From assembly GCF_008001015.1 (NCBI RefSeq), contig NZ_CP042862.1, positions 3,224,001 to 3,288,000 on the forward strand: a stretch of 64,000 nucleotides of DNA. The letters run 5' to 3'. Made by a program: the position numbers and the translations under genes. This stretch comes from Serinicoccus profundi (GTDB taxonomy: Bacteria > Actinomycetota > Actinomycetes > Actinomycetales > Dermatophilaceae). Of this stretch, positions 1 through 11,074 are shown in pieces. Under the pieces are notes generated by a model. It made no database searches, was not told the origin of the DNA, and was given only the letters and a program-made list of their open reading frames with translations. The stretch's first letter is position 1. Each line of letters begins with the position of its first letter.

Positions 1-160
1 TGCCGATCTCGGCGAGGTGGACGGTCGCGGAGGCCGCCGCCGGGTTGGTGCCGAGCATGAGCAGCAGCGTGGTGGTGGTCACGCCGTAGGCCATGCCGAG
101 GCCGCCGTCGACGAGCTGAGCGGCGAGGCCGACGAGGGCGAGCAGGATGAGCTGGCGCAT
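1..160 (-). CDS. TauE/SafE (TSUP) family membrane exporter, N-terminal part
   Basis: Only the first 53 codons are inside the window; the gene runs off the left edge. The start at 160 follows an AGGAGC ribosome site. The visible protein has a hydrophobic first helix followed by LVDGGLGMAYG and TTTTLLLMLGTNPAAASATVHLAEIG, the glycine-rich first-helix signature of the sulfite exporter TauE/SafE family. These inner-membrane proteins move sulfite, sulfonates or related anions. It is divergent from an Rrf2 regulator, an arrangement common for sulfur genes in actinobacteria, so control by that neighbour is likely. Family call is fairly firm; substrate is inference. Confidence 0.8.
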   Translation of the reverse strand, partial: MRQLILLALVGLAAQLVDGGLGMAYGVTTTTLLLMLGTNPAAASATVHLAEIG

Positions 161-226
161 GGGTGCTCCTGGATGAGGTGGTCGGACGTTCACGGGACCG
201 GGCCACATCGACCGGTGTATTCCTGC

Positions 227-251
227 TAATCCTGTCGGATGACTAGGATTA
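227..251. promoter_or_regulatory. Inverted repeat in divergent promoter, candidate Rrf2 operator
   Basis: TAATCCT (227-233) and AGGATTA (245-251) form perfect 7-bp arms with an 11-bp spacer. The site lies in the AT-richer gap between the divergent TauE/SafE and Rrf2 genes, a position expected for autoregulation and control of the exporter. Binding is inference. Confidence 0.5.
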
Positions 252-305
252 ATGTCAAACGGGGTATGCCGACGGCCCCGGCCGCGCGTGCGAGACACTG
301 GGCCC

Positions 306-848
306 GTGGACATCTCCGCCCGCTCCGACTACGCCGTCCGGGCGATGCTCGCGCTCCTGGCCGGCCAGGATGCCGACGCACCGGCCGCCCCCGACGCGGG
401 CACCGGCGGCACCGGCGGCACCGGCGGATCCACCCCTGAGGGCAGGAGCCCGGGCGCCAACCCCGTCTCGGTCGACCGCCTCGCGCAGGCCCAGGACCTG
501 CCGGTGAAGTTCCTCGAGGCGATCGTCGCCGACCTGCGCCGCGCCGGGCTGGTCACCTCCCGCCGCGGCGCCCGCGGCGGCTACCTCCTGGCCCGACCGG
601 CCGACGAGATCGCCGTCGGTGACATCATCCGCGCCGTCGACGGCCCGCTGGCCGAGGTGCGGGGTCTGCGCCCGCACGACACGGCATACCCCGGGGAGGC
701 CGAGCACCTGCCCACCCTCTGGGTGGCCACCCGCGCCGCCCTGCGCACCGTCCTCGACGGCACGACCCTCGACCAGCTCCGCCGCGGGAGCTGGTCGCCG
801 GAGATCACCGAGCTGCTCCGCCAGCCGGACGCCTGGGAGAGCCGTTGA
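306..848 (+). CDS. Rrf2 family transcriptional regulator
   Basis: A 180-residue protein whose GTG start at 306 gives the typical Rrf2 beginning, VDISARSDYAVRAMLALLAG. The winged helix-turn-helix continues through VDRLAQAQDLPVKFLEAIVADL and the wing SRRGARGGYLLARP. Between helix 2 and helix 3 there is an extra Gly/Thr/Pro-rich insert (about residues 23-55) that is not usual for the family. The three cysteines that bind Fe-S in IscR/NsrR are absent, as in the cysteine regulator CymR. With the divergent TauE/SafE gene this suggests a sulfur-responsive repressor. An upstream in-frame ATG at 252 is possible but would add non-family sequence. Confidence 0.85.
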   Translation: MDISARSDYAVRAMLALLAGQDADAPAAPDAGTGGTGGTGGSTPEGRSPGANPVSVDRLAQAQDLPVKFLEAIVADLRRAGLVTSRRGARGGYLLARPADEIAVGDIIRAVDGPLAEVRGLRPHDTAYPGEAEHLPTLWVATRAALRTVLDGTTLDQLRRGSWSPEITELLRQPDAWESR

Positions 849-880
849 GCGGACCCGTCCGGTCGACACGCCGGACGAGA

Positions 881-914
881 ACGGCTCAGGTACGCACGTG
901 CATACCTGAGCCGT
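881..914. terminator. Bidirectional hairpin between convergent genes
   Basis: ACGGCTCAGGTA (881-892) and TACCTGAGCCGT (903-914) are a perfect 12-bp stem with a 10-nt loop between the 3' ends of the Rrf2 gene and acs. There is no clear T tract, as is common for actinobacterial terminators. Confidence 0.65.
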
Positions 915-944
915 TCCGCGTCGGCGTGTCGCCGGCCTGATGGG

Positions 945-2915
<1,971 letters not shown>

Positions 2916-3195
2916 GGATGCTCCTTGCGCTCGGGGTCGTCCTGCCGAGTATGCCGTGACCTCCCCCGCCCGTGCAGGTCCGGGGCGACCAGGGGTCGGG
3001 CCGGTGCGGCGAGCGGTCGGGGCCGCGCGGCGAGCGGGAGGACGGGCGGCCGGCAGCACGGCGCGCCGCCGGCCGGCCGGTGCGATCACGGGGCCCCGCG
3101 ACTGACCGAACCCTGGGAGAATCCCGACGGGAGCGCCCACGGGAGCGTGCTACGTTCGCCGGCTTGCACACCCGCACCCGATCTGGGAGATGGAC

Positions 3196-4017
3196 ATGAC
3201 TGTGCACCACCGCCTCGCCTCCGTAGGCGTGGCCCTGACCCTCAGCCTCGTCGGCCTCACCGCGTGCAGCGGTGACACCGGCGACGGCGACAACGCCTCG
3301 GCCAGCTCTGCCTCCTCCGACGAAGCCGCCAGCAGCAGCGCCCCGGCCCCCGCGGCGCCGGACGCTATGCCCGAGCCCGACCTCAGCGAGATCCCCGACC
3401 CGGTGGCCACGGTCAACGGGGAGGACGTCACCAAGGAGGAGTTCGCCACCTACTACGAGGGGCAGTTCGCCAGCGCCTCCGGGCAGGCGCAGATGAGCGG
3501 CGAGGAGCTCGACGTCGAGCAGCTCCAGACCGACACCCTCGACGTCGTCGTCGACAGCGTGCTGCTGCGCCAGGCCGCCGAGGAGGCCGGGCTGGAGCCG
3601 AGCGAGGAGGAGGTCGACGGTCTGCTGGAGGAGCTGGCGACCGGCAACGGCCTCGCCTCGGTCGAGGAGTTCCTCGGAGTCCTGGAGCAGCAGGGCATGG
3701 ACGAGGAGACCGCGCGCCGCGAGGCCGCCAACCAGCTCGCGATCCAGGCCTACGTCGAGGAGGAGGCCCAGGTCGAGGAGCCCTCCGAGGAGGAGCTGCA
3801 GACCTACTACGACGACCTCGTCGCCCAGCAGGAGCAGGCCGCCGGGGGCGAGGACGACGCGGCGAGCACCGCGGCGCCGCAGCAGCCCGAGATCCCGCCG
3901 TTCGAGGAGATCAAGGACCAGCTGGCCGAGCAGCTCAAGGCCGAGGAGCAGTCGGCCGCCACCGACGAGATCCTCGCCGGGCTGCGCGAGGACGCGGAGA
4001 TCGACAGCTTCCTCTGA
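3196..4017 (+). CDS. SurA N-terminal domain lipoprotein
   Basis: A 273-residue secreted lipoprotein. ATG 3196 is preferred over ATG 3190 because GGGAG at 3185-3189 is then 6 nt upstream. The signal peptide ends in the lipobox LTAC with the lipidated cysteine at residue 24, followed by a Ser/Ala/Pro-rich linker. Residues about 60-180 match the SurA_N/PrsA-type chaperone fold (VATVNGEDVTKEEFATYY). The rest is very acidic and probably coiled, and I see no parvulin PPIase domain. A role as extracytoplasmic folding chaperone is inferred. It is divergent from acs with a 280-bp gap in which I see only GC-rich sequence. Confidence 0.8.
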   Translation: MTVHHRLASVGVALTLSLVGLTACSGDTGDGDNASASSASSDEAASSSAPAPAAPDAMPEPDLSEIPDPVATVNGEDVTKEEFATYYEGQFASASGQAQMSGEELDVEQLQTDTLDVVVDSVLLRQAAEEAGLEPSEEEVDGLLEELATGNGLASVEEFLGVLEQQGMDEETARREAANQLAIQAYVEEEAQVEEPSEEELQTYYDDLVAQQEQAAGGEDDAASTAAPQQPEIPPFEEIKDQLAEQLKAEEQSAATDEILAGLREDAEIDSFL

Positions 4018-4035
4018 GTCTGATGGGGGTGCCGA

Positions 4036-5547
4036 TCAGCCGGTGAGGTCCTCCGGGGTATGCAGCCGCACCAGCGTGCGGGCTGCGCCCCGGGGGATCC
4101 CCTGCGGGGTGAGCAGGGAGACGCCCACCATCACCGCCCCGACGAGCGGCACGATCCACGCCGCGGGCTGGGCGAGCAGGGCGGCCGGCCAGCCGCTCTG
4201 CCCGCCGGCCAGGACGGTCACCGCCACGGCACCGATGGCGAGCACGGCCCCGGTGACGAGCCCGGCGGCGGCGCCCTGCACCGACAGCCTCGGCCACCAC
4301 ACCCCGAGCGCCAGCAGGGGGAAGAAGGTGGAGGCCGCGATGACGAAGGCCAGGGTCACGAAGGCCGCGAGCGGCACCTCGGGGAAGACGCCGACCCCCG
4401 CGAAGGGCACCACGACGGCGACCACGGCCGCGATCCGGAAGCCCGCGACCTCGGAGTGGTCCCCGTGCACTGCCCGGGCGAGCAGCGGTCGCATGACGTC
4501 CTGGTTGAGCACGCCGGTCACGGCGAGCGCCAGCCCGGAGGAGGTCGAGAGGAAGGCGGCGAAGGCCCCACCGGCGAGCGCCGCGAGCAGCACCTCCCCG
4601 CCCACCCCGGGCAGCACCTCGGTGGGCAGCCGCAGGACCACGGTGTCCGCCCGCACCCCCGGCTCCAGGGTGGGCAGGTAGGCGCGGCCGAGCACGGCAT
4701 ACACCACCGTGACGACGTAGAACATCCCCAGCAGCACGAGGACCCGCACGGTCGTCGCCCGCGCGCCGGTGCCGTCGGGGTTGGTGTAGTAGCGGACGAC
4801 GACGTGCGGCAGCCCCATCGTCCCGAGGGCGAGCGCCATCATCAGCGACAGCGTGCGGTAGAGCCCGTGCCCGCCCTCCTCCGGCCCGACGCCGGGCAGC
4901 ACCCACGACTCGGTGACCTCCAGCCCCGGCCCCTGGCTGCCCCACCAGACGGCGAGCAGCACACCCGCCGGGATGGCGAGCGCGGTCAGCTTGATCCAGT
5001 ACTGCACCGACTGCACGAGGGTGATCGAGCGCATCCCCCCGGCGGCCACCGAGAGCACGACGACGACCACGACGAGCACCGGCCCGAGCCAGAGCGGCGC
5101 GCCGGAGACGAGCCGCAGCGTGAAGCCGGCGCCCTGCAGCTGCGGCAGCAGGTAGAGCCAGCCGATGAAGACGACGAGGACCGAGCAGAGGTGGCGGACG
5201 AAGCGCGACTCCAGCCGGGCCTCGGCGAAGTCGGGCAGCGTGTAGGCCCCGGAGCGGCGCAGCGGGGCGGCGACCAGCACGAGCAGGACGAGGTAGCCCA
5301 CGGTGTAGCCGACGGGATACCAGAGCGCGTCCACGCCCTGGTCGTAGATGAGGCCGGCGACGCCGAGGAAGCTCGCGGCGGAGAGGTACTCCCCGCCGAT
5401 CGCGGCGGCGTTGCGCTGCGGCGAGACGGCGCGGCCGGCGACGTAGAAGTCGCTCGTGCGTCGGGAGAGGCGCAGCACGAAGGCGCTCAGCGCGACGGTG
5501 ACGAGACAGACGATGAGGACCGCACCGGCGGCCAGGCTCGGGGCCAC
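4036..5547 (-). CDS. Sodium/solute symporter, acetate permease (ActP) type
   Basis: A 503-residue SSS-family transporter with about 13 hydrophobic helices. Start GTG 5547 lies 2 nt after the DUF485 stop and has GGGAGCGC upstream; the longer open frame reads into the neighbour. Family features include SDFYVAGRAVSPQRNAAA near the N-terminus, GGEYLSAASFLG, and GTMGLPHVVVRYYTNPDG. This layout with an upstream DUF485 gene is that of YjcH-ActP, the cation/acetate symporter. The operon order kinase, LytTR regulator, DUF485, symporter suggests that uptake is switched by the two-component system. Substrate (acetate or another short monocarboxylate) is inferred from context and the nearby acs. Confidence 0.87.
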   Translation of the reverse strand: MAPSLAAGAVLIVCLVTVALSAFVLRLSRRTSDFYVAGRAVSPQRNAAAIGGEYLSAASFLGVAGLIYDQGVDALWYPVGYTVGYLVLLVLVAAPLRRSGAYTLPDFAEARLESRFVRHLCSVLVVFIGWLYLLPQLQGAGFTLRLVSGAPLWLGPVLVVVVVVLSVAAGGMRSITLVQSVQYWIKLTALAIPAGVLLAVWWGSQGPGLEVTESWVLPGVGPEEGGHGLYRTLSLMMALALGTMGLPHVVVRYYTNPDGTGARATTVRVLVLLGMFYVVTVVYAVLGRAYLPTLEPGVRADTVVLRLPTEVLPGVGGEVLLAALAGGAFAAFLSTSSGLALAVTGVLNQDVMRPLLARAVHGDHSEVAGFRIAAVVAVVVPFAGVGVFPEVPLAAFVTLAFVIAASTFFPLLALGVWWPRLSVQGAAAGLVTGAVLAIGAVAVTVLAGGQSGWPAALLAQPAAWIVPLVGAVMVGVSLLTPQGIPRGAARTLVRLHTPEDLTG

Positions 5548-5549
5548 GC

Positions 5550-5933
5550 TCAGCGCTCCCGGGCGACCGCGGAGAGGCGTCGCTCGATCCGGGTCGCGGA
5601 CCGGGTGTACCACGCTGCGACCCCCACGAGGACGGGGTAGACGAGGACCGCCAGGACCGGCCACACCACCGGCACACCGGCGACCTGGACGGCTCGGGTG
5701 GCAGGGAGCACGGCATACAGCACGGGTATGCCGCCGAGCACCACGGCGAGCCCCGCCAGGACGGCGAGGGCGAGCCGGAGCTGGGCACGCATGAGACCGC
5801 GCAGGTAGAGCTCGCCGGCGCCGGTCTGCTCGACCAGGGCGGCAGCCATGGGGCGGCGGCGGGCGGTCGTGGCCTCGCGGCGGGAGGAGGTCACCCGCAC
5901 CCGCGCCGTCAGCCGCGGCCGGTCCTCGCTCAT
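5550..5933 (-). CDS. DUF485 family membrane protein
   Basis: A 127-residue protein with a basic N-terminus and two membrane helices (about residues 53-77 and 88-110), matching the small DUF485/YjcH partner of ActP-type symporters. Its ATG overlaps the TGA of the upstream regulator (ATGA), and its stop is 2 nt before the symporter start, so the three are translationally coupled. The function of DUF485 partners is not established; a subunit or assembly role for the symporter is inferred. Confidence 0.8.
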   Translation of the reverse strand: MSEDRPRLTARVRVTSSRREATTARRRPMAAALVEQTGAGELYLRGLMRAQLRLALAVLAGLAVVLGGIPVLYAVLPATRAVQVAGVPVVWPVLAVLVYPVLVGVAAWYTRSATRIERRLSAVARER

Positions 5934-6706
5934 CCGCCCTGCGCGAGGACCTGCTCGCGGACGAGCCGGGCGTGCCGCCGGGAGACCGGGAGCTCGGGGC
6001 CGTCGGGGAGCAGGCGCAGGCTGAGGCGGCCCTGGGCCTGGCGCACCTGGCCGACGTGGGCCAGGTTGACCAGCGTCGAGCGGTGGATGCGGACGAATCC
6101 GGCCTCGGCCCAGCGGGACTCCAGCGTGGTCAACGGCAGGCGGAGCAGGTGCGAGGCGGAGCCGGTGAAGAGCCGGACGTAGTCGCCCTGGGCCTGGACG
6201 TAGCGCACCGCGGACCGCTGGACGAAACGGGTGACCCCACCGAGCTCGACGGCGATGCGCTCCTCGGACCCCTCGGAGGCAGCAGTCTGGACCGGCCCGA
6301 CGTCCTCGGCCGCCTCGGCAGTCCCGGCACCCCGCTGCGCCAGCGCCGCGACCACCCGGTCGACCGCCTGGGCCAGGCGGTCCGGCGGCACCGGCTTCAT
6401 GACGTAGTCGACCGCCTGGACGGCGAAGGCGTCGACCGCATGCTGCTCGTGCGCGGTGACGAAGACGATGAGGGGCGGAGTGGTGAAGTGGTTGACCACG
6501 CGGGCCAGCTCCATCCCGTCCAGCCCGGGCATCGAGATGTCGGAGAAGACGACGTCGACGCCGTCGTCCTCGAGCGCCCGTAGCGCGTCGGTGCCCGAGG
6601 ACACCGGCTGCACGCTGCCGAACCGGCCGTCCTGCTCCAGCAGGTAGGTCAGCTCGGACAGGGCCGGCGGTTCGTCGTCGACGACGAGGGCGCGCATGAG
6701 GGTCAT
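5930..6706 (-). CDS. LytR/AlgR family response regulator
   Basis: A 258-residue regulator. The receiver domain (1-120) has the acidic pair DDE at residues 10-12, phospho-acceptor Asp56 in SDISMPGLDG and the lysine of MKPVPPDRL. A linker leads to a C-terminal LytTR DNA-binding domain (about 150-255: FVQRSAVRYVQAQGDYVRLF, FVRIHRSTLVNL). It starts 13 nt after the kinase gene and overlaps DUF485. ATG 6697 is an alternative start. The expected target is the symporter operon and perhaps acs; no direct repeats typical of LytTR sites were identified with confidence. Confidence 0.9.
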   Translation of the reverse strand: MTLMRALVVDDEPPALSELTYLLEQDGRFGSVQPVSSGTDALRALEDDGVDVVFSDISMPGLDGMELARVVNHFTTPPLIVFVTAHEQHAVDAFAVQAVDYVMKPVPPDRLAQAVDRVVAALAQRGAGTAEAAEDVGPVQTAASEGSEERIAVELGGVTRFVQRSAVRYVQAQGDYVRLFTGSASHLLRLPLTTLESRWAEAGFVRIHRSTLVNLAHVGQVRQAQGRLSLRLLPDGPELPVSRRHARLVREQVLAQGG

Positions 6707-6719
6707 GGTAGGGGTGGGC

Positions 6720-7952
6720 TCACGGGGTCGGCGAGGAGCGGTCCGGGTGGACGCCCGGGGCGTACTTCGGCACCCGGAAGGTGACCTTGGTGCCCAGCCC
6801 CGGCGCGGTCTCGACGACGAGGCCGTGGTCGTCGCCGTAGACCTGGCGCAGCCGGGCGTCGACGTTGCCCAGGCCGACGCTCTCGTTGTCGCGCGAGGTC
6901 GGCTCGCCGGTGTGGTCGCCGTCGAGGGCCCGGCGCACGAGCTCGGGGTCGGAACCCACGCCGTCGTCCTCGATGGCGATCTCGGCCAGGTCGCCCAGGT
7001 CGGTGCCGGTGATGGTCACGGTGCCGACGCCCTCCTTGTCGGCGAGGCCGTGGCGGACGGCATTCTCCACCAGCGGCTGCACGGCGAGGTAGGGCACGGC
7101 GACGGGCAGCACCTCGGGGGCGATGAGCAGGTTGACCCGCAACCGGTCGCCGAAGCGCGCCTGCTCCAGCACGAGGTAGCGCTCGATGTTGCGCAGCTCC
7201 TCGGCGAGGGTGGTGAACGCCCCTCCCCGGCGCAGGGCATACCGGGTGAAGTCGGCGAACTCCAGGAGCAGCTCCCGCGCCCGGTCGGGGTCGGTGCGGA
7301 CGAAGGAGGCGATCGCGCCGAGGGAGTTGTAGATGAAGTGGGGGCTGATCTGGGCGCGCAGGCTGCGCAGCTCGGCCTCCATCGCGCGGGTCCGCTCGCG
7401 GTCCAGCTCGCCCAGCTCCAGCTGCCCGCTCACCCAGGTCACCACCTGCTCGGTCGCGCGGGCCAGACCGGCCGAGGGACGGGGGGAGTATGCCGCGAGC
7501 GCGCCGATGACGCGGTCGTCCACCACGAGCGGGGCGACGACCCCGGCGCGGACCGGGCACTCGGGGGTGTCGCAGGGCAGGTCGGCGCGGGTCAGGACGA
7601 CGACATCGCCACTGAGCAGGACCCGGCGCGCCTGCGCGAGGACCTGCTCCCGGTGGTGCTCACCCAGCCCGCTCCAGGCCAGCACCTGCTGGCTGTCGCA
7701 GACCGCGAGCGCGGTCCCGCCGAGCATCATCCGCAGGTGCCGGGCTGCCGGCTCGGCGTGGTCCGGGGTGAGCCCGGCCCGCAGGCTGCGCCCCGCCTGG
7801 GCGCCCAGGCGCAGCGTCTCGTAGGTGACCCGGTCGGTCTCGGAGAGGAAGCCGCTGGCCGCGCGGCGGCACCGCCACCACAGCAGGACCCACACGAGCA
7901 GGCACGCGCCCAGCACCACCAGCGCGGTCGGCAGGTGGAAGTCTCCGGGCAT
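6720..7952 (-). CDS. LytS-type sensor histidine kinase
   Basis: A 410-residue kinase. It has a single N-terminal membrane helix (about residues 8-26), then a GAF-like sensor region (about 45-175) containing a CDTPEC cysteine pair, then the His_kinase domain with QISPHFIYNSLG (phospho-His about 204), and an HATPase_c domain with the N box ENAVRHGL and G box DDGVGSD. It lacks the multi-helix 5TM-LytS sensor, so the signal is probably cytosolic. It is the first gene of the LytTR-DUF485-symporter operon. Confidence 0.88.
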   Translation of the reverse strand: MPGDFHLPTALVVLGACLLVWVLLWWRCRRAASGFLSETDRVTYETLRLGAQAGRSLRAGLTPDHAEPAARHLRMMLGGTALAVCDSQQVLAWSGLGEHHREQVLAQARRVLLSGDVVVLTRADLPCDTPECPVRAGVVAPLVVDDRVIGALAAYSPRPSAGLARATEQVVTWVSGQLELGELDRERTRAMEAELRSLRAQISPHFIYNSLGAIASFVRTDPDRARELLLEFADFTRYALRRGGAFTTLAEELRNIERYLVLEQARFGDRLRVNLLIAPEVLPVAVPYLAVQPLVENAVRHGLADKEGVGTVTITGTDLGDLAEIAIEDDGVGSDPELVRRALDGDHTGEPTSRDNESVGLGNVDARLRQVYGDDHGLVVETAPGLGTKVTFRVPKYAPGVHPDRSSPTP

Positions 7953-8013
7953 GGCCGGAGGCTACCCCCTGCACGGGCCGGGCGCGGGCCCCTCACGCGT
8001 GCGAGGCTGAGCC

Positions 8014-9338
8014 ATGCCCACCGCCTACGCCGACCTGGACGAGGCCTCGCAGGTCGAGGTGCTGCGGGAGGTCGCGCTGCTGGCTGCCCCGGCCTTCGGT
8101 CTCCACGCGGCCGCGGCCGAGCTCGTGCTGCACGGCTTCAACACGACCTTCCGCCTGGACACCCACGCCGGCGCGGTCGCGATGCGGGTCAACACCAACT
8201 CGATGAGCTCGATCGCCAACGTCGAGGCGCAGCAGGCCTGGCAGCACGCCCTCCGACGGGACACCGACGTCATCGTGCCGGACCCGCTGCCCGCCGCGGA
8301 GGGTGGCTACGTCGCCCTGGTGCACTCCGCCGCGCTCGACCGCGAGGTCGTGGTCACGGCGAGCTCGTGGCTGGCGGGCGAGGACCTCGGGACGTTGAGC
8401 ACGCCCGAGCAGGCTCGCGCGCTCGGCGCCCTGGCCGCCAGGCTGCATACGCACGCCGAGCAGTGGGAGCCCGAGGGGCACGGCCGCTTCCCCCGGTTCG
8501 CGAGCACGCTCTTCGGCGACCCCGACCTGCTCACGGCCGCGGTGGCGGGCGACGACGGGTTGCGCGACCTGGTGACCGAGGCCTGGGAGCGGTGCGAGCG
8601 GGTCTTCGCGCGGTGGGCCGCCCAGCCGGCCATCCCCCTGCACGCCGACCTGCACGGCGGCAACCTCAAGTGGCACGAGGGCACCTCGCCGTCTTCGACT
8701 TCGACGACAGCGGGCTCGGCGTCCCCGCGCTGGACCTCGCGATCTGCGCGTTCTACCTGCGCGGCGGCGAGGACGAGGGGGTGCTCGAGGACGCCCTCCG
8801 GGAGGGGTATGCCGCGGTCCGCCCGCTCCCGGACGTCGCCCGGGCGGACCACGAGGCCCTGGTGGCGGGCGACGACGGGTTGCGCGACCTGGTGACCGAG
8901 GCCTGGGAGCGGTGCGAGCGGGTCTTCGCGCGGTGGGCCGCCCAGCCGGCCATCCCCCTGCACGCCGACCTGCACGGCGGCAACCTCAAGTGGCACGAGG
9001 GGCACCTCGCCGTCTTCGACTTCGACGACAGCGGGCTCGGCGTCCCCGCGCTGGACCTCGCGATCTGCGCGTTCTACCTGCGCGGCGGCGAGGACGAGGG
9101 GGTGCTCGAGGACGCCCTCCGGGAGGGGTATGCCGCGGTCCGCCCGCTCCCGGACGTCGCCCGGGCGGACCACGAGGCCCTGGTGGCGGCGCGCCAGCTC
9201 CTGCTGGCGAACAGCCTGCTGGCCAGCACGACCGCCAACCAGCGCTCGGAGGCCGAGGCCTATCTGCGGATCACCGGCGACCGGCTGCGCCACTGGCTCG
9301 GCACCGGTCACTTCACCCGCGCAGTGCCGGCCGGCTGA
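8014..9338 (+). pseudogene. Phosphotransferase (APH/homoserine kinase type II fold), broken by a tandem duplication
   Basis: The reading frame begins MPTAYADLDEASQVEVL and shows the APH fold: FNTTFRLDTHAGAVAMRVN, the catalytic HADLHGGNLKWHEG and the metal site FDFDDSGLG. A 320/321-bp segment (8541-8860 and 8861-9181) is repeated in tandem with GGTGGCGG at each junction. The first copy lacks one G near 8681 (GAGGGC instead of GAGGGGC), so its frame is lost and stops at 8895. The second copy reads on to a normal C-terminus at 9338. Removing one unit restores a protein of about 335 residues, usual for the family. Substrate unknown. The event could be recent decay or an assembly error. Confidence 0.8.
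8541..9181 (+). repeat. Tandem duplication, 320 + 321 bp, within the phosphotransferase gene
   Basis: The two units are identical by eye except for one missing G in the first. The second unit is 321 bp, a whole number of codons, so without the missing base the protein would simply carry 107 duplicated residues including a second catalytic loop. Junction microhomology GGTGGCGG suggests slippage or unequal crossover. Confidence 0.9.
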
Positions 9339-9398
9339 GGGAGGCCGTGGGGGCGCGGGGCCGCAACCCCACCGCTGGAGGCTGCCCCGAAGACCGCC

Positions 9399-11009
9399 TC
9401 AGCCCTGCTCGGCCGGGGCGTCCTCCAGCGTCTCGCGCAGGGGGACGTGCCTGATCATCGTGGTCGCGATGAAGACGAGCACGAGGATGGGCAGACCGAT
9501 GAGGAAGGCGCCGTGCAGCTGGTCGGCGAGCCCGGCGCGCAGCGCCTGCTCGACCACCGGGGGCACGTCACCCAGCGACGAGGGGTCGAGCACCGAGCCG
9601 ACGTCGAGGCTGCCCGCCTGCTCCGCGGCCTGCTCGCGCATGGAGGCCGGCAGGTGGGAGGCCACGGCCGCGCCGAGCCCGCCGGTCATCATCGAGCCGT
9701 AGACCGCGATGCCCACCGTCGAGCCGATGTTGCGGCTGAACTGCGTCGTCGCGGTGGCCACGCCGAGGTCCCGGCGCGACACGGCATTCTGGACGACGAG
9801 GGTGAACAGCTGCATCGCCATACCCAGGCCGATCCCGACGACGGCCATCGCGCCGAAGAGCTCCCACGGGCTGGAGGTCTCCGACAGGAGGGTGAGCAGC
9901 CACACCCCGACCGCCATGATGGCGACCCCGGTGAGCATGAACGGCTTGTAGCGGCCGGTCCGGGTGACGAGCAGCCCGGTGAGGATGCCCATGACGATGA
10001 GGCCGAGCATCATCGGCATGAGGATGAGCCCCGACTCGGTGGCGTTGACCCCGAGCACGCCCTGGGCGAAGACGGGGATGTAGATGATCGAGCCGAACAT
10101 CACCATCGCCAGGCCGAGGGCGGCCACGTTGGCCCAGCTGAAGATCCCGATCCGGAAGAGGCGCAGCGGGAGCAGCGGCTCGCTGGCCCGCAGCTCGACC
10201 GCCACGAACGCGATCACGGTGACCAGGCCGAGGGCATACAGGCCAAGGACCGGGGTCGAGACCCACGGGTAGGTGGTGCCTCCCCAGCTCGTGGCGAGCA
10301 GGATCGAGACCATCGCGACGGAGAGCGTCATGATGCCGGCGACGTCGATCCGCGCCTGGCGGCGCTGGTGCGGCAGGTGCATGTAGCGGGCCACGAAGGC
10401 CAGCGTGAGCAGCCCGATCGGGATCGTGGTGAAGAACAACCAACGCCACCCGAGGTGGTCGGTGATGAGGCCACCGGCCAGCGGCCCGGCGACCGAGGTG
10501 ACGCCGAAGACGGCGCCCATGAGCCCTTGGTACTTCCCCCGCTGCCGGGCGGGGATGATGTCGCCGATGATCGTCTGCGACAGCGGCATGAGGGTGCCCA
10601 TGCCCGCGCCCTGGATCGCGCGGCCGGCGACGAGCACCCAGAAGCTTCCCGCGAGACCCGAGACGATCGAGCCGACCATGAAGATCACGAGGCCGGCGAG
10701 GTAGAAGGTCTTGCGGCCGTAGAGGTCGGACAGCTTGCCGACCACCGGCACGACCACGGCGGAGACGAGCATCGCCGCGGTCGCCACCCAGGAGTAGTGG
10801 CTCATCCCCCCGAGGTCGGCGACGATCTGCGGCAGGGCCGGGCCGACGATCGTCTGGCTGATCGAGGCGACGAACATGCCCATCATCAGACCGGCGAAGA
10901 CGATCTTGTGCTCACGGCTGAGGCGGAAGGCGGGGACGGTGGTGCTGGAGGTGCCGGCGTCGGTCGCGGTGTGCTCGGGTGCCGCGCTGGCTCGCGTGCT
11001 GGTCGTCAT
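9399..11009 (-). CDS. MFS drug efflux transporter, DHA2 (EmrB/QacA) family
   Basis: A 536-residue protein with about 14 membrane helices. Start at 11009 is behind AAGGACCTC; a longer in-frame start at 11078 would overlap the MarR gene. Motif A appears as GKLSDLYGRKTFY and motif C as GPLAGGLITDHLGWRW, typical of proton-coupled multidrug exporters. It lies 65 bp downstream of and parallel to a MarR gene, the usual repressor-pump arrangement. Exported substrates cannot be read from the sequence. Confidence 0.9.
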   Translation of the reverse strand: MTTSTRASAAPEHTATDAGTSSTTVPAFRLSREHKIVFAGLMMGMFVASISQTIVGPALPQIVADLGGMSHYSWVATAAMLVSAVVVPVVGKLSDLYGRKTFYLAGLVIFMVGSIVSGLAGSFWVLVAGRAIQGAGMGTLMPLSQTIIGDIIPARQRGKYQGLMGAVFGVTSVAGPLAGGLITDHLGWRWLFFTTIPIGLLTLAFVARYMHLPHQRRQARIDVAGIMTLSVAMVSILLATSWGGTTYPWVSTPVLGLYALGLVTVIAFVAVELRASEPLLPLRLFRIGIFSWANVAALGLAMVMFGSIIYIPVFAQGVLGVNATESGLILMPMMLGLIVMGILTGLLVTRTGRYKPFMLTGVAIMAVGVWLLTLLSETSSPWELFGAMAVVGIGLGMAMQLFTLVVQNAVSRRDLGVATATTQFSRNIGSTVGIAVYGSMMTGGLGAAVASHLPASMREQAAEQAGSLDVGSVLDPSSLGDVPPVVEQALRAGLADQLHGAFLIGLPILVLVFIATTMIRHVPLRETLEDAPAEQG

Positions 11010-11074
11010 GAGGTCCTTGCTCGTGCTGGTGCTGCTGGTCGCTAGGTGGTGGTCGGCGGGCGGCTCGCGCCGAC

